The notes: a model not told the origin generated them from the letters alone. DNA of 64,000 nucleotides from Hydractinia symbiolongicarpus (GCF_029227915.1 NC_079887.1:24861650-24925649), one strand, 5' to 3'; shown: positions 13,673-25,755, counted from the stretch's first letter. Translations and numbers: made by a program.

Positions 13673-15535
13673 ACAGTTTCAAAAACTACATTTCATTGAC
13701 TTTCTAACGGTGTCAATCCGTTTGAGTTACAACGGTTGGGTCACATATTCGTACCAACATGTATTCAGCGATATTTTCCTGACATTACTAGATTGCGTCG
13801 CATTTAACAGTGAAACGATTAACTGTGGGACTTAATTGAACTGATTTTGGACTTCGACCTTATAAATGTGATAAAGGAGACAATTGGACTATAAGAAATA
13901 ACATTCTTCTTAATTTGACATGATTGCCGGAACTCAGCGATTATACTGGTCGCTGTGGTAGCGCTTCATTTAAAAATTTAGATTAACAAGTCATTTTTTT
14001 ACTGTGGGACCAATCTTAGCCGTTATCGCGCGCTGAAGAAATAGCGACAGTTTCAAAAACTACATTTCATTGACTTTCTAACGGTGTCAAGGCGGTTGAG
14101 TTACAACGGTTGGGTCACATATTCGTACGAACATGTATTTAGAGATATTTTTCTGATATTACTAGGTTGTATGGCTTTTATCAGTGAAACGATTGACTGC
14201 GGGACTTAATTGAACTGATTATGGACTGTCACCTTATAAATGTAAAAGTGAGACAATTGGACTCCAAGAAATAACATTCTTCTTAATATGAAATGATTGC
14301 CGAAACTCAGCGATTACACTGGGCGCTGTTGTAGCGCTTCAAATAAAATTTAAAATAAAAAAGTCATTTTTTACTGTGGGACCAAACCTAGCCGTTATCG
14401 CGCGCTGAAGAAATAGCGGAAGTTTCAAAAACTACATTTCATTGACTTTCTAACGGTGCCAGTCCGTTTGAGTTTCAACGGTTGGGTCAGATATTCGTAC
14501 AAACTTGTATTTAGCGATATTTATCTGATATTACTAGGTTGCATCGCTTTTAGCAGTGAAACGATTGACTGTGGGACTTAATTGAACTCACTTTGGACTG
14601 TGACCTGATCAATGTGATAAATGACACAAATGGACCCTAAGAAATAAACTTTTTCTTAATTTGACGTTATTGCCGGAAATCAGCGATTACACTGGGCGCT
14701 GTGGTAGCGCTTCATTTAAAAATTTAGATAAACAAATCGTTCTTTACTGTGGGACCAATCCTACCCGTTATCGCGCGCTGAAAAAATAGCGACAGTTTCA
14801 AAAACTACATTTCATTGACTTTCTAACGGTGTCAATCCGTTTGAGTTACAATGGTTGGGTCACATATTCGTACCAACATGTATTTAGCGATATTTATCTG
14901 ATATTACTAGGTTGCATCGCTTTTAGCAGTGAAACGATTGACTGTGGGACTTAATTGAACTCACTTTGGACTGTGACCTGATCAATGTGATAAATGACAC
15001 AAATGGACCCTAAGAAATAAAATTCTTCTTAATTTGACGTGATTGCCGGAAATCAGCGATTACACTGGGCGCTGTGGTAGCGCTTCATTTAAAAATTTAG
15101 ATAAACAAATCGTTCTTTACTGTGGGACCAATCCTACCCGTTATCGCGCGCTGAAAAAATAGCGACAGTTTCAAAAACTACATTTCATTGACTTTCTAAC
15201 GGTGTCAATCCATTTAAGTTACAACGGTTGGGTCACATATTCGTACCAACATGTATTTAGCGATATTTATCTGATATTACTAGTTTGCATCGCTTTTAAA
15301 AGTGAAACGATTGACTGTGGGACTTAATTGAACTAACTTTGGACCGTGGCATGATCAATGTGATAAATGAAACAAATGGACTCCAAAAAAAAATTCTTCT
15401 TAATTTGACATGATTGCCGGAAGTCAGCGATTACACTGGGCGCTGTGGTAGCGCTTCATTTAAAAAATTAGATAAATAAGTTGTTCTTTACTGTGGGACC
15501 AATCCTAGCCGTTATCGCGCACTGAAAAAATAGCG

Positions 15536-15880
15536 ACAGTTTCAAAAACTACATTTCATGTTACAAAACGGTTGGGTCACATATTCGTACCAACATGTAT
15601 TTAGCGATATTTTTCTGATATTACTAGGTTGTATGGCTTTTAACAGTGAAACCATTGACTGTGGGACTTAATTGAACTGATTGTGGACTGTGACCTTATA
15701 AATGTAAAAGTGAGACAATTGGACTCCAAGAAATAACATTCTTCTTAATATGAAATGATTGTCGAAACTCAGCGATTACACTGGCCGCTGTGGTAGCGCT
15801 TCAATTAAAAATTAATATAAAAAAGTCATTTTTTACTGTGGGACCAATCCTAGCCGTTATCGCGCGCTGAAGAAATAGCG
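15536..15880. repeat. Monomer with about 30-bp deletion (second of two)
   Basis: This 345-bp monomer has exactly the junction found at 10819, including the extra two A residues, 4.74 kb away. The rest of the monomer belongs to a different subtype ('ttgtatggc' and 'gtaaaagtgag' here against 'ttgcatcgc' and 'gatcaaagtgat' there), so only the junction-bearing part was shared. Confidence 0.85.
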
Positions 15881-16820
15881 ACAGTTTCAAAAACTGCATT
15901 TCATTAACTTTCTAACGGTGACGGTTCGTTTGAGTTTCAACGGTTGGGTCACATATTCGTACCAACATGTATTTAGAGATATTTATCTGATATTACTAGG
16001 TTGCATCGCTTTTAACAGTGAAACGATTGACTGTGGTACTTAATTGAACTGATTATGGACTGTGACCTTATAAATGTGAACGTGAGACAATTGGACTCAA
16101 AGAAATAACATTCTTCTTCATATGAATTGATTGCCGAAACTCAGCGATTACACTGGGCGCTGTGGTAGCGCTTCATTTAAAAATATAGATAAATAAGTCA
16201 TTTCTTACTGTGGGACCAATCCTAGCCGTTATCCTGCGCTGAAGCAGTAGAGACAATTTCAAAAACTACACTTCATTGACTTTCTAACGGTGTCAATCCG
16301 TTTGAGTTACAACGGTTGTGTCACATATTCGTACCAACATGTTTTTAGCGATATTAATCTGATATTACTAGGTTGCATTGCTTTTAACAGTGCAACGATT
16401 GACTGTGGGATTTAATTGAACTAACTTTGGACTGTGCCCTGATAAATGTGATAAATGACACAAATAGACTCCAAAAAAATAATTCTTCTTAATTTGACAT
16501 GATTGCCGGAAATCAGCGATTACACTGGGCGCTGTGGTAGCGCTTCATTTAAAAAATTGGATAAATAAGTCGTTCTTTACTGTGGGACCAATCCTACCCG
16601 TTATCGCGCGCTGAAAAAATAGCGACAGTTTCAAAAACTACATTTCATTGACTTTCTAACGGTGTCAATCCGTTTTACTTACAACGGTTGGGTCACATGT
16701 TCGTACCAACATGTATTTAGCGATATTTTTCTAATATTACTAGGTTGTATGGCTTTAAACAGTGAAACCATTGACTGTGGGACTTAATTGAACTGATTAT
16801 GCACTGTGACCTTATAAATG

Positions 16821-16824
16821 TTAA
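16821..16824. repeat. TTAA target-site duplication, left
   Basis: TTAA directly before the element. Satellite sequence 'ccttataaatg' precedes it. Uninterrupted monomers at about 33.19, 37.67 and 39.15 kb read 'aaatgttaaagtgag' at the matching place, so a TTAA at this position is a natural variant of the monomer and was probably the original target. Confidence 0.92.
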
Positions 16825-16841
16825 CCCTATTCGGTCCGGGG
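16825..16841 (+). repeat. Left terminal inverted repeat (17 bp)
   Basis: CCCTATTCGGTCCGGGG, identical to the reverse complement of 17548-17564. Beyond 17 bases the ends differ: the left continues into a longer G run while the right, read inward, continues with T residues. Perfect identity of the two ends suggests little decay since insertion. Confidence 0.92.
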
Positions 16842-16861
16842 GGGGCGGATTCCGCCCCCCC
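16839..16861. repeat. Left subterminal G/C palindrome
   Basis: Eleven-base arms, GGGGGGGCGGA and TCCGCCCCCCC, perfectly complementary around a single central T at 16850. It starts 14 bases inside the element. The same palindrome occurs in inverted orientation near the right end, where the centre is A, so it acts as a second, internal inverted-repeat pair. Its function is inferred: such subterminal repeats are commonly extra transposase-binding sites. Confidence 0.85.
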
Positions 16862-17179
16862 TGACGGTTTTTTTTCAATAACTCCTGATTGCTTTGTTAT
16901 ATGGCTATGATACTTACTGAGTTTTAACATTTATCTATTAGACACCTGCATGTAAATTTTTTAGGTCCCATACCTTTCAGAGGCTTTGATATTGGCCATT
17001 ACTCGAAACTACCCCTAAAAATCTCTATGAAATCCTTATAATGGAGAAAATATAATAACTCCTGTTAGGATTATCCTTAGAACTTGAAACTTGCAACACA
17101 CCTTTGTTTCATTAAGAAGAATCAATTTGAATAATTTGAACACGTGACTAATCCGATTTCCCGATTTTGTCGGATTTTA

Positions 17180-17210
17180 CCCGAAAATCGGAAAAAAACG
17201 GATTTTCGGG
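17180..17210. repeat. Stem-loop inside the MITE
   Basis: Perfect 10-base arms cccgaaaatc (17180-17189) and gattttcggg (17201-17210) around an 11-base purine-rich loop. It sits in a short tract rich in 'cgatttt/aaaatcg' words from about 17150 to 17230, followed by two copies of 'caattttt'. It may be a remnant of internal repeats in the element; no function can be assigned. Confidence 0.6.
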
Positions 17211-17501
17211 CAATTTTTGGCAATTTTTTATCCGTTCCATGTAAAAACAGGAAGATATGTTAAATAACTTTTATTTAGCTTTCAGAAACTTCAAACAGAA
17301 TGTAAAAATTCGCTCTAGAACAAAAGTAATTATATTTTAAGCAGATTGTGGCATTTTTAAAAATTTTTAAGCTTTTGATGACGTCACAGAAAATGTGCTG
17401 ACGCAAGCAAATTTTTTTTGGCGCCACTTTGTTCCTTTTATGACGTACTATAAGTGTGCCAAGTTTGATTCAATATGATCAACCCTATGAAAAGTTATTG
17501 A

Positions 17502-17524
17502 GGGGGGGCGGAATCCGCCCCCCC
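17502..17524. repeat. Right subterminal G/C palindrome
   Basis: Eleven-base arms, GGGGGGGCGGA and TCCGCCCCCCC, around a central A at 17513, followed by two further C residues. It is the inverted counterpart of the left palindrome and ends 40 bases from the right tip of the element. Confidence 0.85.
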
Positions 17525-17547
17525 CCGGTCATAGTATGTTCGAAAAA

Positions 17548-17564
17548 CCCCGGACCGAATAGGG
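17548..17564 (-). repeat. Right terminal inverted repeat (17 bp)
   Basis: This is the reverse complement of the left terminus, ending in 'gaataggg' just before the right TTAA. It is separated from the nearby subterminal palindrome by about 23 bases of ordinary sequence, whereas on the left the palindrome abuts and slightly overlaps the terminal repeat. Confidence 0.92.
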
Positions 17565-17568
17565 TTAA
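17565..17568. repeat. TTAA target-site duplication, right
   Basis: The second TTAA, immediately after the element. The satellite resumes at once with 'agtgagacaattgg' in correct phase, so no host bases were lost or gained apart from the 4-bp duplication. Confidence 0.92.
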
Positions 17569-19605
17569 AGTGAGACAATTGGACTCCAAGAAAAAACATT
17601 CTTCTTAATTTTACGTGATTGCCGGAAATCAGCGATTACACTGGTCGCTGTGGTAGCGCTTCAAATAAAAATTAGGATAAAAAAGTCATTTTTTACTTTG
17701 GGACCAATCCTACCCGTTATCGCGCGCTGAAAAAATAGCGACAGTTTCAAAAACAACATTTCATTGACTTTTTAACGGTGTCAATCCGTTTTACTTACAA
17801 CGGTTGGGTCACATATTCCTACCAACATGTATTTAGCGATATTTTTCTGATATTTCTAGGTTGTATCGCTTTAAACAGTGAAACCATTGACTGTGGGACT
17901 TAATTGAACTGATTATGGACTGTGACCCTATAAATGTAAAAGTGAGACAATTGGCCTCTAAGAAATAACATTCTTCTTAATATGAAATGATTGCCGAAAC
18001 TCAGCGATTACACTGGGCGCTGTGGTAGCGTTTCAAATAAAAATTAAAATAAAAAAGTCATTTTTTACTGTGGGAGCAATCCTACCTGTTATCGCACGCT
18101 TAAGAAATAGCGACAGTTTCAAAAACTACATTTCATTGACTTTCTAACGGTGTCAGTCCGTTTGAGTTTCAACGGTTGGGTCACATATTCGTACCAACAT
18201 GTATTTAGCGATATTAATCTGATATTACTTGGTTGTATGGCTATTAACAGTTAAACCATTGACTGTGGGACTTAATTGAACTGATTATGGACTGTGACCT
18301 TATAAATGTGAAAGTGAGACAATTGGACTCCAAGAAATAACATTCTTCTTAATATGAAATGATTCCCGAAACTCAGCGATTACACTGGGCGCTGTGGTAG
18401 CGCTTCAATTTAAAATTAAGATAAAAAAGTCATTTTTTACTGTGGGACCAATCCAACCTGTTATCGCACGCTTAAGAAATAGCGACAGTTTCAAAAACTA
18501 CATTTCATTGACTTCCTAACGGTGTCAGTCCGTTTGAGTTTCAACGGTTGGGTCACATATTCGTACCAACATGTATTTAGCGATATTAATCTGATATTAC
18601 TAGGTTGCATCGCTTTTAACAGTGAAACGATTGACTGTGGGATTTAATTGAACTAACTTTGGACTGTGCCCTGATAAATGTGATAAATATGACAATTGGA
18701 CTCCAAGAAAAAACATTCTTCTTAATTTCACGTGATTGCCGGAAATCAGCGATTACCTTGGGCGCTGTGGTAGCGCTTCATTTAAAAATTTAGATAAATA
18801 TGTCATTTCTTACTGTGGGACCAATCCTAGCCGTTATCCCGCGCTGAAGCAGTAGAGACAATTTCAAAAACTACACTTCATTGACTTTCTAACGGTGTCA
18901 ATCCGTTTGAGTTACAACGATTGGGTCACATATTCGTACCAACATGTTTTTAGCGATATTAATCTGATATTACTAGGTTGCATCGCTTTTAACAGTGAAA
19001 CAATTGACTGTGGGATTTAATTGAACTAACTTTGGACTGTGCCCTGATAAATGTGATAAATGAGACAATTGGACTCCAAAAAAAAACATTCTTCTTAATT
19101 TGACGTGATTGCCGGAAATCAGGGATTACCTTGGGTGCTGTGGTAGCGCTTCATTTAAAAATTTAGATAAATAAGTCATTTCTTACTGTGGGACCAATCC
19201 TAGCCGTTATCCCGCGCTGAAGCAGTAGAGACAATTTCAAAAACTACACTTCATTGACTTTCTAACGGTGTCAATCCGTTTGAGTTACAACGGTTGGGTC
19301 ACATATTCGTACCAACATGTTTTTAGCGATATTTTTCTGATATTACTAGGTTGTATGGCTTTTAACAGTGAAACGATTGACTGTGGGACTTAATTGAACT
19401 GATTATGGACTGCGACCTTATAAATGTGATAAATGAGACAATTGGACTCCAAGAAAAAACATTCTTCTTAATTTGACGTGATTGCCGGAAATCAGCGATT
19501 ACACTGGGCGCTGTGGTAGCGCTTCATTTAAAAAATTAGATAAATAAGTCGTTCTTTACTGTGGGACCAATCCTACCCGTTATCGCGCGGTGAAAAAAAA
19601 ACGAC

Positions 19606-19975
19606 AGTTTCAAAAACTACATTTCATTGACTTTCTAACGGTGTCAATCCGTTTCACTTACAACGGTTGGGTCACATATTCGTACCAACATGTATTTAGC
19701 GATATTTTTCTGATATTACTAGGTTGTATGCCTTTAAACAGTGAAACCATTGACTGTGGGACTTAATTGAACTGATTATGCACTGTGACCTTATGAATGT
19801 AAAAGTGAGACAATTGGACTCCAATAAAAAACATTCTTCTTAATTTGACGTGATTGCCGGAAATCAGCGATTACACTGGTCGCTGTGGTAGCGCTTCAAA
19901 TAAAAATTAGGATAAAAAAGTCATTTTTTACTTTGGGACCAAACCTAGCCCTTATCGCGCGCTGAAGAAATAGCG
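19606..19975. repeat. Empty sister copy of the monomer that holds the MITE
   Basis: This monomer shares the host monomer's unusual variants: 'ctttaaacag', 'gattatgcactgtgacc', 'actggtcgctg', 'gcttcaaataaaaattagg' and 'actttgggacc'. At the place where the element sits in the host it reads 'gaatgtaaaagtgag' without interruption (about 19796-19810). It therefore shows the pre-insertion layout, though with 'gtaaaag' instead of 'gttaaag'. Confidence 0.78.
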
Positions 19976-21400
19976 ACAGTTTCAAAAACTGCATTTCATT
20001 GACTTTCTAACGGTGTCAGTCCGTTTGAGTTTCAACAGTTGGGTCACATATTCGTACCAACATGTATTTAGCGATATTTATCTAATTTTACTAGGTTGTA
20101 TGGCTTTTAACAGTAAAACCATTGACTGTGGGACTTAATTGAACTGATTATGGACTGTGACTTTATAAATGTAAAAGTGAGACAATTGGACTCCAAGAAA
20201 AAACATTCTTCTTAACTTGACGTGATTGCCGGAAATCAGCGATTAGACTGGTCGCTGTGGTAGCGCTTCAAATAAAAATTAGGATAAAAAATCATTTTTT
20301 ACTGTGGGACCAAACCTAGCCGTTATTGCGCGCTGAAGAAATAGCGACAGTTTCAAAAACTACATTTCAATGACTTTCTAACGGTGTCAGTCCGTTTGAG
20401 TTTCAACGGTTGGGTCACATATTCGTACCAACATGTATTTAGCGATATTAATCTGATATTACTAGGTTGCATCGCTTTTAACAGTGAAACGATTGACTGT
20501 GGGATTTAATTAAACTAACTTTGGACTGTGCCCTGATAAATGTGATAAATGAGACAATTGGACTCCAAGAAAAAACATTCTTCTTAATTTGACGTGATTG
20601 CCGGAAATCAGCGATTACACTGGTCGCTGTGGTAGCGCTTCAAATAAAAATTAGGATAAAAAAGTCATTTTTTACTTTGGGACCAAACCTAGCCCTTATC
20701 GCGCGCTGAAGAAATAGCGACAGTTTCAAAAACTGCATTTCATTGACTTTCTAACGGTGTCAGTCCGTTTGAGTTTCAACAGTTGGGTCACATATTCGTA
20801 CCAACATGTATTTAGCGATATTTATCTAATTTTACTAGGTTGTATGGCTTTTAACAGTAAAACCATTGACTGTGGGACTTAATTGAACTGATTATGGACT
20901 GTGACTTTATAAATGTAAAAGTGAGACAATTGGACTCCAAGAAAAAACATTCTTCTTAACTTGACGTGATTGCCGGAAATCAGCGATTAGACTGGTCGCT
21001 GTGGTAGCGCTTCAAATAAAAATTAGGATAAAAAATCATTTTTTACTGTGGGACCAAACCTAGCCGTTATTGCGCGCTGAAGAAATAGCGACAGTTTCAA
21101 AAACTACATTTCAATGACTTTCTAACGGTGTCAGTCCGTTTGAGTTTCAACGGTTGGGTCACATATTCGTACCAACATGTATTTAGCGATATTAATCTGA
21201 TATTACTAGGTTGCATCGCTTTTAACAGTGAAACGATTGACTGTGGGATTTAATTAAACTAACTTTGGACTGTGCCCTGATAAATGTGATAAATGAGACA
21301 ATTGGACTCCAAGAAAAAACATTCTTCTTAATTTGACGTGATTGCCGGAAATCAGCGATTACACTGGTCGCTGTTGTAGCGCTTCAAATAAAAATTAGGA
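19835..21400. repeat. Two-monomer tandem duplication, offset 744 bp
   Basis: The block at about 19835-20578 repeats at 20579-21322, with similarity for about 80 bp more. Markers 19976/20720 and 20347/21091 both give 744 bp. Shared private variants are 'actttgggaccaaacctagccc', 'aactgcatttc', 'tatctaattttactagg', 'cagcgattagactgg' and 'tacatttcaatgac'. The pair was probably made by a single unequal exchange. Confidence 0.87.
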
Positions 21401-24400
21401 TAAAAAATCATTTTTTACTGTGGTACCAAACCTAGCCGTTATTGCGCGCTGAAGAAATAGCGACACTTTCAAAAACTACATTTCATTGAATTTCTAACGG
21501 TGTCAGTCCGTTTGAGTTTGAACAGTTGGGTCACATAAGCGTACCAACATGTATTTAGCGACATTTATCTGATATTACTAGGTTGCATCGCCTTTAACAG
21601 TGAAACGATTGACTGTGGGACTTAATTAAACTAAATTTGGACCGTGACCTGGTCAATGTGATAAATGACAGAAATGGACTCCAAAAGAATAATTCTTCTT
21701 AATTTGACATGATTGCCGGAAATCAGCGATTACACTGGGCGCTGTGGTAGCGCTTCATTTAAAAAATTAGATAAATAAGTCGTTCCTTACTGTGGGACCA
21801 ATCCTACCCGTTATCGCGCGCTGAAAAAATAGCGACAGTTTCAAAAACTACATTTCATTGACTTTCTAACGGTGTCAATCCGTTTTACTTAAAACGGTTG
21901 GGTCACATATTTGTACCAACATGTATTTAGCGATATTGTTCTGATATTACTAGGTTGTATCGCTTTAAACAGTGAAACCATTCACTGTGGGACTTAATTG
22001 AACTGATTATGGACTGTGACTTTATAAATGTAAAAGTGAGACAATTGGACTCAAAGAAAAAACATTCTTCTCAATTTGATGTGATTGCCGGAAATCAGCG
22101 ATTACACTGGTCGCTGTGGTAGCGTTTCAAATAAAAATTAGGATAAAAAAGTCATTTTTTACTTTGGGACCAAACCTAACCCTTATCGCGCGCTGAAGAA
22201 ATAGCGACAGTTTCAAAAACTACATTTCATTGACTTTCTAACGGTGTCAGTCCGTTTGAGTTTCAACAGTTGGGTCACATATTCGTACCAACATGGATTT
22301 AGCGATATTTATCTGATTTTACTAGGTTGTATGGCTTTTAACAGTAAAAAGATTGACTGTGGGACTTAATTAAACTAAATTTGGACCGTGACCTGATCAA
22401 TGTCATAAAGCACACAAATGGACTCCAAAAAAAAATTCTTCTTAATTTGATATGATTGCCGGAAATCAGCGATTACACCGGGCGCTGTGGTAGCGCTTCA
22501 TTTAAAAATTTAGATAAATAAGTCGTTCTTTACTGTGGGACCAATCCTACCCGTTATCGCGCGCTGAAGAAATAGCAACAGTTTCACAAACTACATTTCA
22601 TTGACTTTTTAACGGTGTCAGTCCGTTTGAGTTTCAACGGTTGTGTCACATATTCGTACCAACATGTATTTAGCGATATTTATCTGATATTACTAGGTTG
22701 CATCGCTTTTAGCGGTGAAACGATTGACTGTGGGACTTAATTGAACTCAATTTGGACTGTGACCTGATCAATGTGATAAATGACACAAATGGACTCCAAG
22801 AAAAAAAATTCTTCTTAATATGACGTGATTGCCGGAAATCAGCGATTACACTGGGCCCTGTGGAAGCGCTTCATTTAAGAATTATGATAAAAAAGTCATT
22901 TTTTTATTGTGGGACCAATCCTAGCCGTTATCGCGCGCTGAAGAAACAGCGACAGTTTCAAAAACTACATTTCATTGACTTTCTAACGGTGTCAGTCCGT
23001 TTGAGTTACAACGGTTGGGTCACATATTCGTACAAACATGTATTTAGCGATATTTATCTGATATTACTAGGTTGCATCGCTTTTAACTATGAAACGATTG
23101 ACTGTGGGACTTAATTGAGCTAACTTTGGACTGTCACCTGATAAATGTGATAAAGGAGACAATTGGACTCCAAGAAAAAACATTCTTCTTAATTTGACAT
23201 GATTGCCTAAACTCGGCGATTACACTTATCTCTGTGGTAGCGCTTCATTTAAGAATTTTGATAAAAAAAGTCATTTTTGTATTGTGGGACCAATCCTAGC
23301 CACTATCGTTCGCTGAGGAAATAGCGACAGTTTCAAAAACTACATTTCATTGACTTTGTAACGGTGTCAATACGTTTTACTTACAACGGTTGGGTCACAT
23401 ATTCGTACTAACATGTATTTAGCGATATTTTTCTGATATTACTAGGTTGTATGGCTTCTAACAGTGAAACCATTGACTGTGGGACTTAATTGAACTGATT
23501 ATGGACTGTGACCTTATAAATGTGAAAGTGAGACAATTGGACTCCAAGAAATAACATTCTTCTTAATATGAAATGATTGCCGAAACTCAGCGATTACACT
23601 GGGCGCTGTGGTAGCGCTTAAATTTAAAATTAAGGTAAAAAAGTCATTTTTTACTGTGGGACCAATCCTAGCTGTCATCGCGCGCTTAAAAAATAGCGAC
23701 AGTTTCAAAAACTACATTTCATTGAATTTCTAACGGTGTCAGTCCGTTTGAGTTTCAACGGTTGGGTCACATATTCGTACCAACATGTATTTAGCGATAT
23801 TTATCTGATATTACTAGGTTGCATCGCTTTTAACAGTGAAACGATTGACTGTGGGATTTAATTGAACTAACTTTGGACTGTGCCCTGATAAATGTGATAA
23901 ATGAGACAATTGGACTCCAAGAAAAAACATTCTTCTTAATTTGTAGTGATTGCCAGAAATCAGCGATTACACTGGGCGCTGTGGTAGCGCTTCATTTAAA
24001 AATTTAGATAAATAAGTCATTTCTTACTGTGGGACGAATCCTAGTCGTTATCCTGCGCTGAAGCAGTAGAGACAATTTCAAAAACTAAACTTCATTGACT
24101 TTCTAACGGTGTCAATCCGTTTGAGTTACAACGGTTGGGTCACATATTCGTACCAACATGTTTTTAGCGATATTTTTCTGATATTACTAGGTTGTATGGC
24201 TTTTAACAGGGAAACGATTGACTGTGGGACTTAATTGAACTGATTATGGACTGTGACCTTATAAATGTAAAAGTGAGACAATTGGACTCCAAGAAAAAAA
24301 ATTCTTTTTAATTTGACGTGATTCCCGAAAATCAGCGATTACACTGGGCGCTGTGGTAGCGCTTCATTTAAAAAAATAGATAAATAAGTCGTTCTTTACT

Positions 24401-25755
24401 GTGGGACCAATCCTGTCCGTTATCGCGCGCTGAAGAAATAGCGACAGTTTCAAAAACTACATTTCATTGACTTTCTAACGGTGTCAATCCGTTTGAGTTA
24501 CAACGGTTGGGTCACATATTCGTACCAACATATATTTAGCGATATTTGTCTGATATTACTAGGTTGCATCGCTTTTAACAATGAAACGATTGACTGTAGG
24601 ACTTAATTACACTAACTTTGGACTGTGCCCTGATAAGTGTGATAAATGAGACAATTGGACTCCAAGAAAAAACATTCTTCTTAATTTGACGTGATTGCCG
24701 GAAATCAGCGATTACACTGGGCGCTGTGGTAGCGCTTCATTTAAAAATTTAGATAAATAAGTCGTTCTTTACTGTGGAACCAATCCTACCCGTTATCGCG
24801 CGCTGAAAAAATAGCGACAGTTTCAAAAACTACATTTCATTGACTTTCTAACGGGGTCAATCCGTTTGAGTTACAACGGTTGGGTCACATATTCGTACCA
24901 ACATGTATTTAGCCATATTTATCTGATATTACTAGTTTGCATCGCTTTTAACAGTGAAACGATTGACTGTGGGACTTAATTGAAGTAAATTTGGACCGTG
25001 ACCTGATCAATGTCATAAAGGACACAAATGGACTCCAAAAAAAAATTCTTCTTAATTGGATATGATTGTCGGAAATCAGCGATTACACTGGGCGCTGTGG
25101 TAGCGCTTCACTTAAAAAAATTAGATAAATAAGTCGTTCTTTACTGTGGAACCAATCCTGTCCGTTATCACGCGCTGAAGAAATAGCGACAGTTTCAAAA
25201 ACTACATTTCATTGATTTTCTAACTGTGTCAATCCGTTTGAGTTATAACGGTTGGGTCACATATTCGTACCAACATGTATTTAGCCATATTTATCTGATA
25301 TTACTAGTTTGCATCGGTTTTAACAGTGAAACGATTGACTGTGGGACTTAATTGAAGTAAATTTGGACCGTGACCTGATCAATGTCATAAAGGACACAAA
25401 TGGACTCCAAAAAAAAGTTCTTCTTAATTGGATATGATTCCCGGAAATCAGCGATTACACTGGACACTGTGGTAGCGCTTCACTTAAAAAAATTAGATAA
25501 ATAAGTCGTTCTTTACTGTGGGACCAATCCTGTCCGTTATCACGCGCTGAAGAAATAGCGACAGTTTCAAAAACTAGATCTCATTGACTTTCTAACGGTG
25601 TCAGTCCGTTTGAGTTTCAACAGTTGGGTCACATATTCGTACCAACATGTATTTAGCGATATTTATCTGATATTACTAGGTTGTATGGCTTTTAACAGTG
25701 AAACCATTGACTGTGGGACTTAATTGAACTGATTATGGACTGGGACCTTGTAAAT

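Larger units (their letters stand above)
1..16820. repeat. Satellite array, left segment (about 372-bp monomers)
   Basis: Head-to-tail tandem repeat with no spacer. Taking the recurring word acagtttcaaaaactac as the phase marker, copies begin at 1, 375, 747, 1123, 1493, 1865, 2236, 2607, 2979, 3352 and so on, a spacing of 370-376 bp. All copies share one orientation. About 45 monomers lie here. The left part to about 13.8 kb mixes several classes: one with 'gaggtttcatcgc', one with 'ctagattgcgtcgc', and one with 'gatattactaggttg', which dominates further right. The segment is AT-rich, with one conserved CpG-rich box (atcgcgcgctga). No open frame of gene size exists. Role is inferred only from class: satellites of this length usually make up centromeric or pericentromeric heterochromatin. 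The array runs off the left edge of the window. Confidence 0.97.
16825..17564. mobile_element. piggyBac-like non-autonomous transposon (MITE), 740 bp
   Basis: This is the only non-satellite sequence in the window. It begins CCCTATTCGGTCCGGGG and ends with the exact reverse complement, a 17-bp perfect terminal inverted repeat. It is flanked on both sides by TTAA (16821-16824 and 17565-17568). TTAA targets and ends starting CCC are the known hallmark of the piggyBac superfamily. Each end also carries a G-run/C-run palindrome. The interior is AT-rich and has stops in the frames I read, with no transposase, so the element would depend on an enzyme made elsewhere. Inside lie an 11-base direct repeat 'aataactcctg' (16877-16887 and 17054-17064), a CACGTG at 17141-17146, a TGACGTCA at 17379-17386 and a stem-loop near 17180-17210. 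Removing the element plus one TTAA restores a 372-bp monomer (markers at 16625 and 17741). The superfamily call rests on the ends and target site only. Confidence 0.9.

Noticed and set aside
17379-17386. TGACGTCA as a cyclic-AMP response element, and CACGTG at 17141 as an E-box
   Set aside because: They are perfect words but short and isolated in a non-coding MITE with no gene nearby; chance occurrence is adequate.
16825-17564. Transposase or other gene inside the inserted element
   Set aside because: Frames read from the internal ATGs (for example at about 17041 and 17379) stop within a few codons, and 740 bp is too short for a piggyBac transposase.
22860-23114. 84-codon open frame on the plus strand
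   Set aside because: It is a chance open frame within one satellite monomer; the same frame is closed in sister copies, so there is no selection for coding.
23514-23708. 64-codon open frame on the minus strand
   Set aside because: Same reason: it lies within the tandem repeat, is not conserved between copies, and has no domain or start context.
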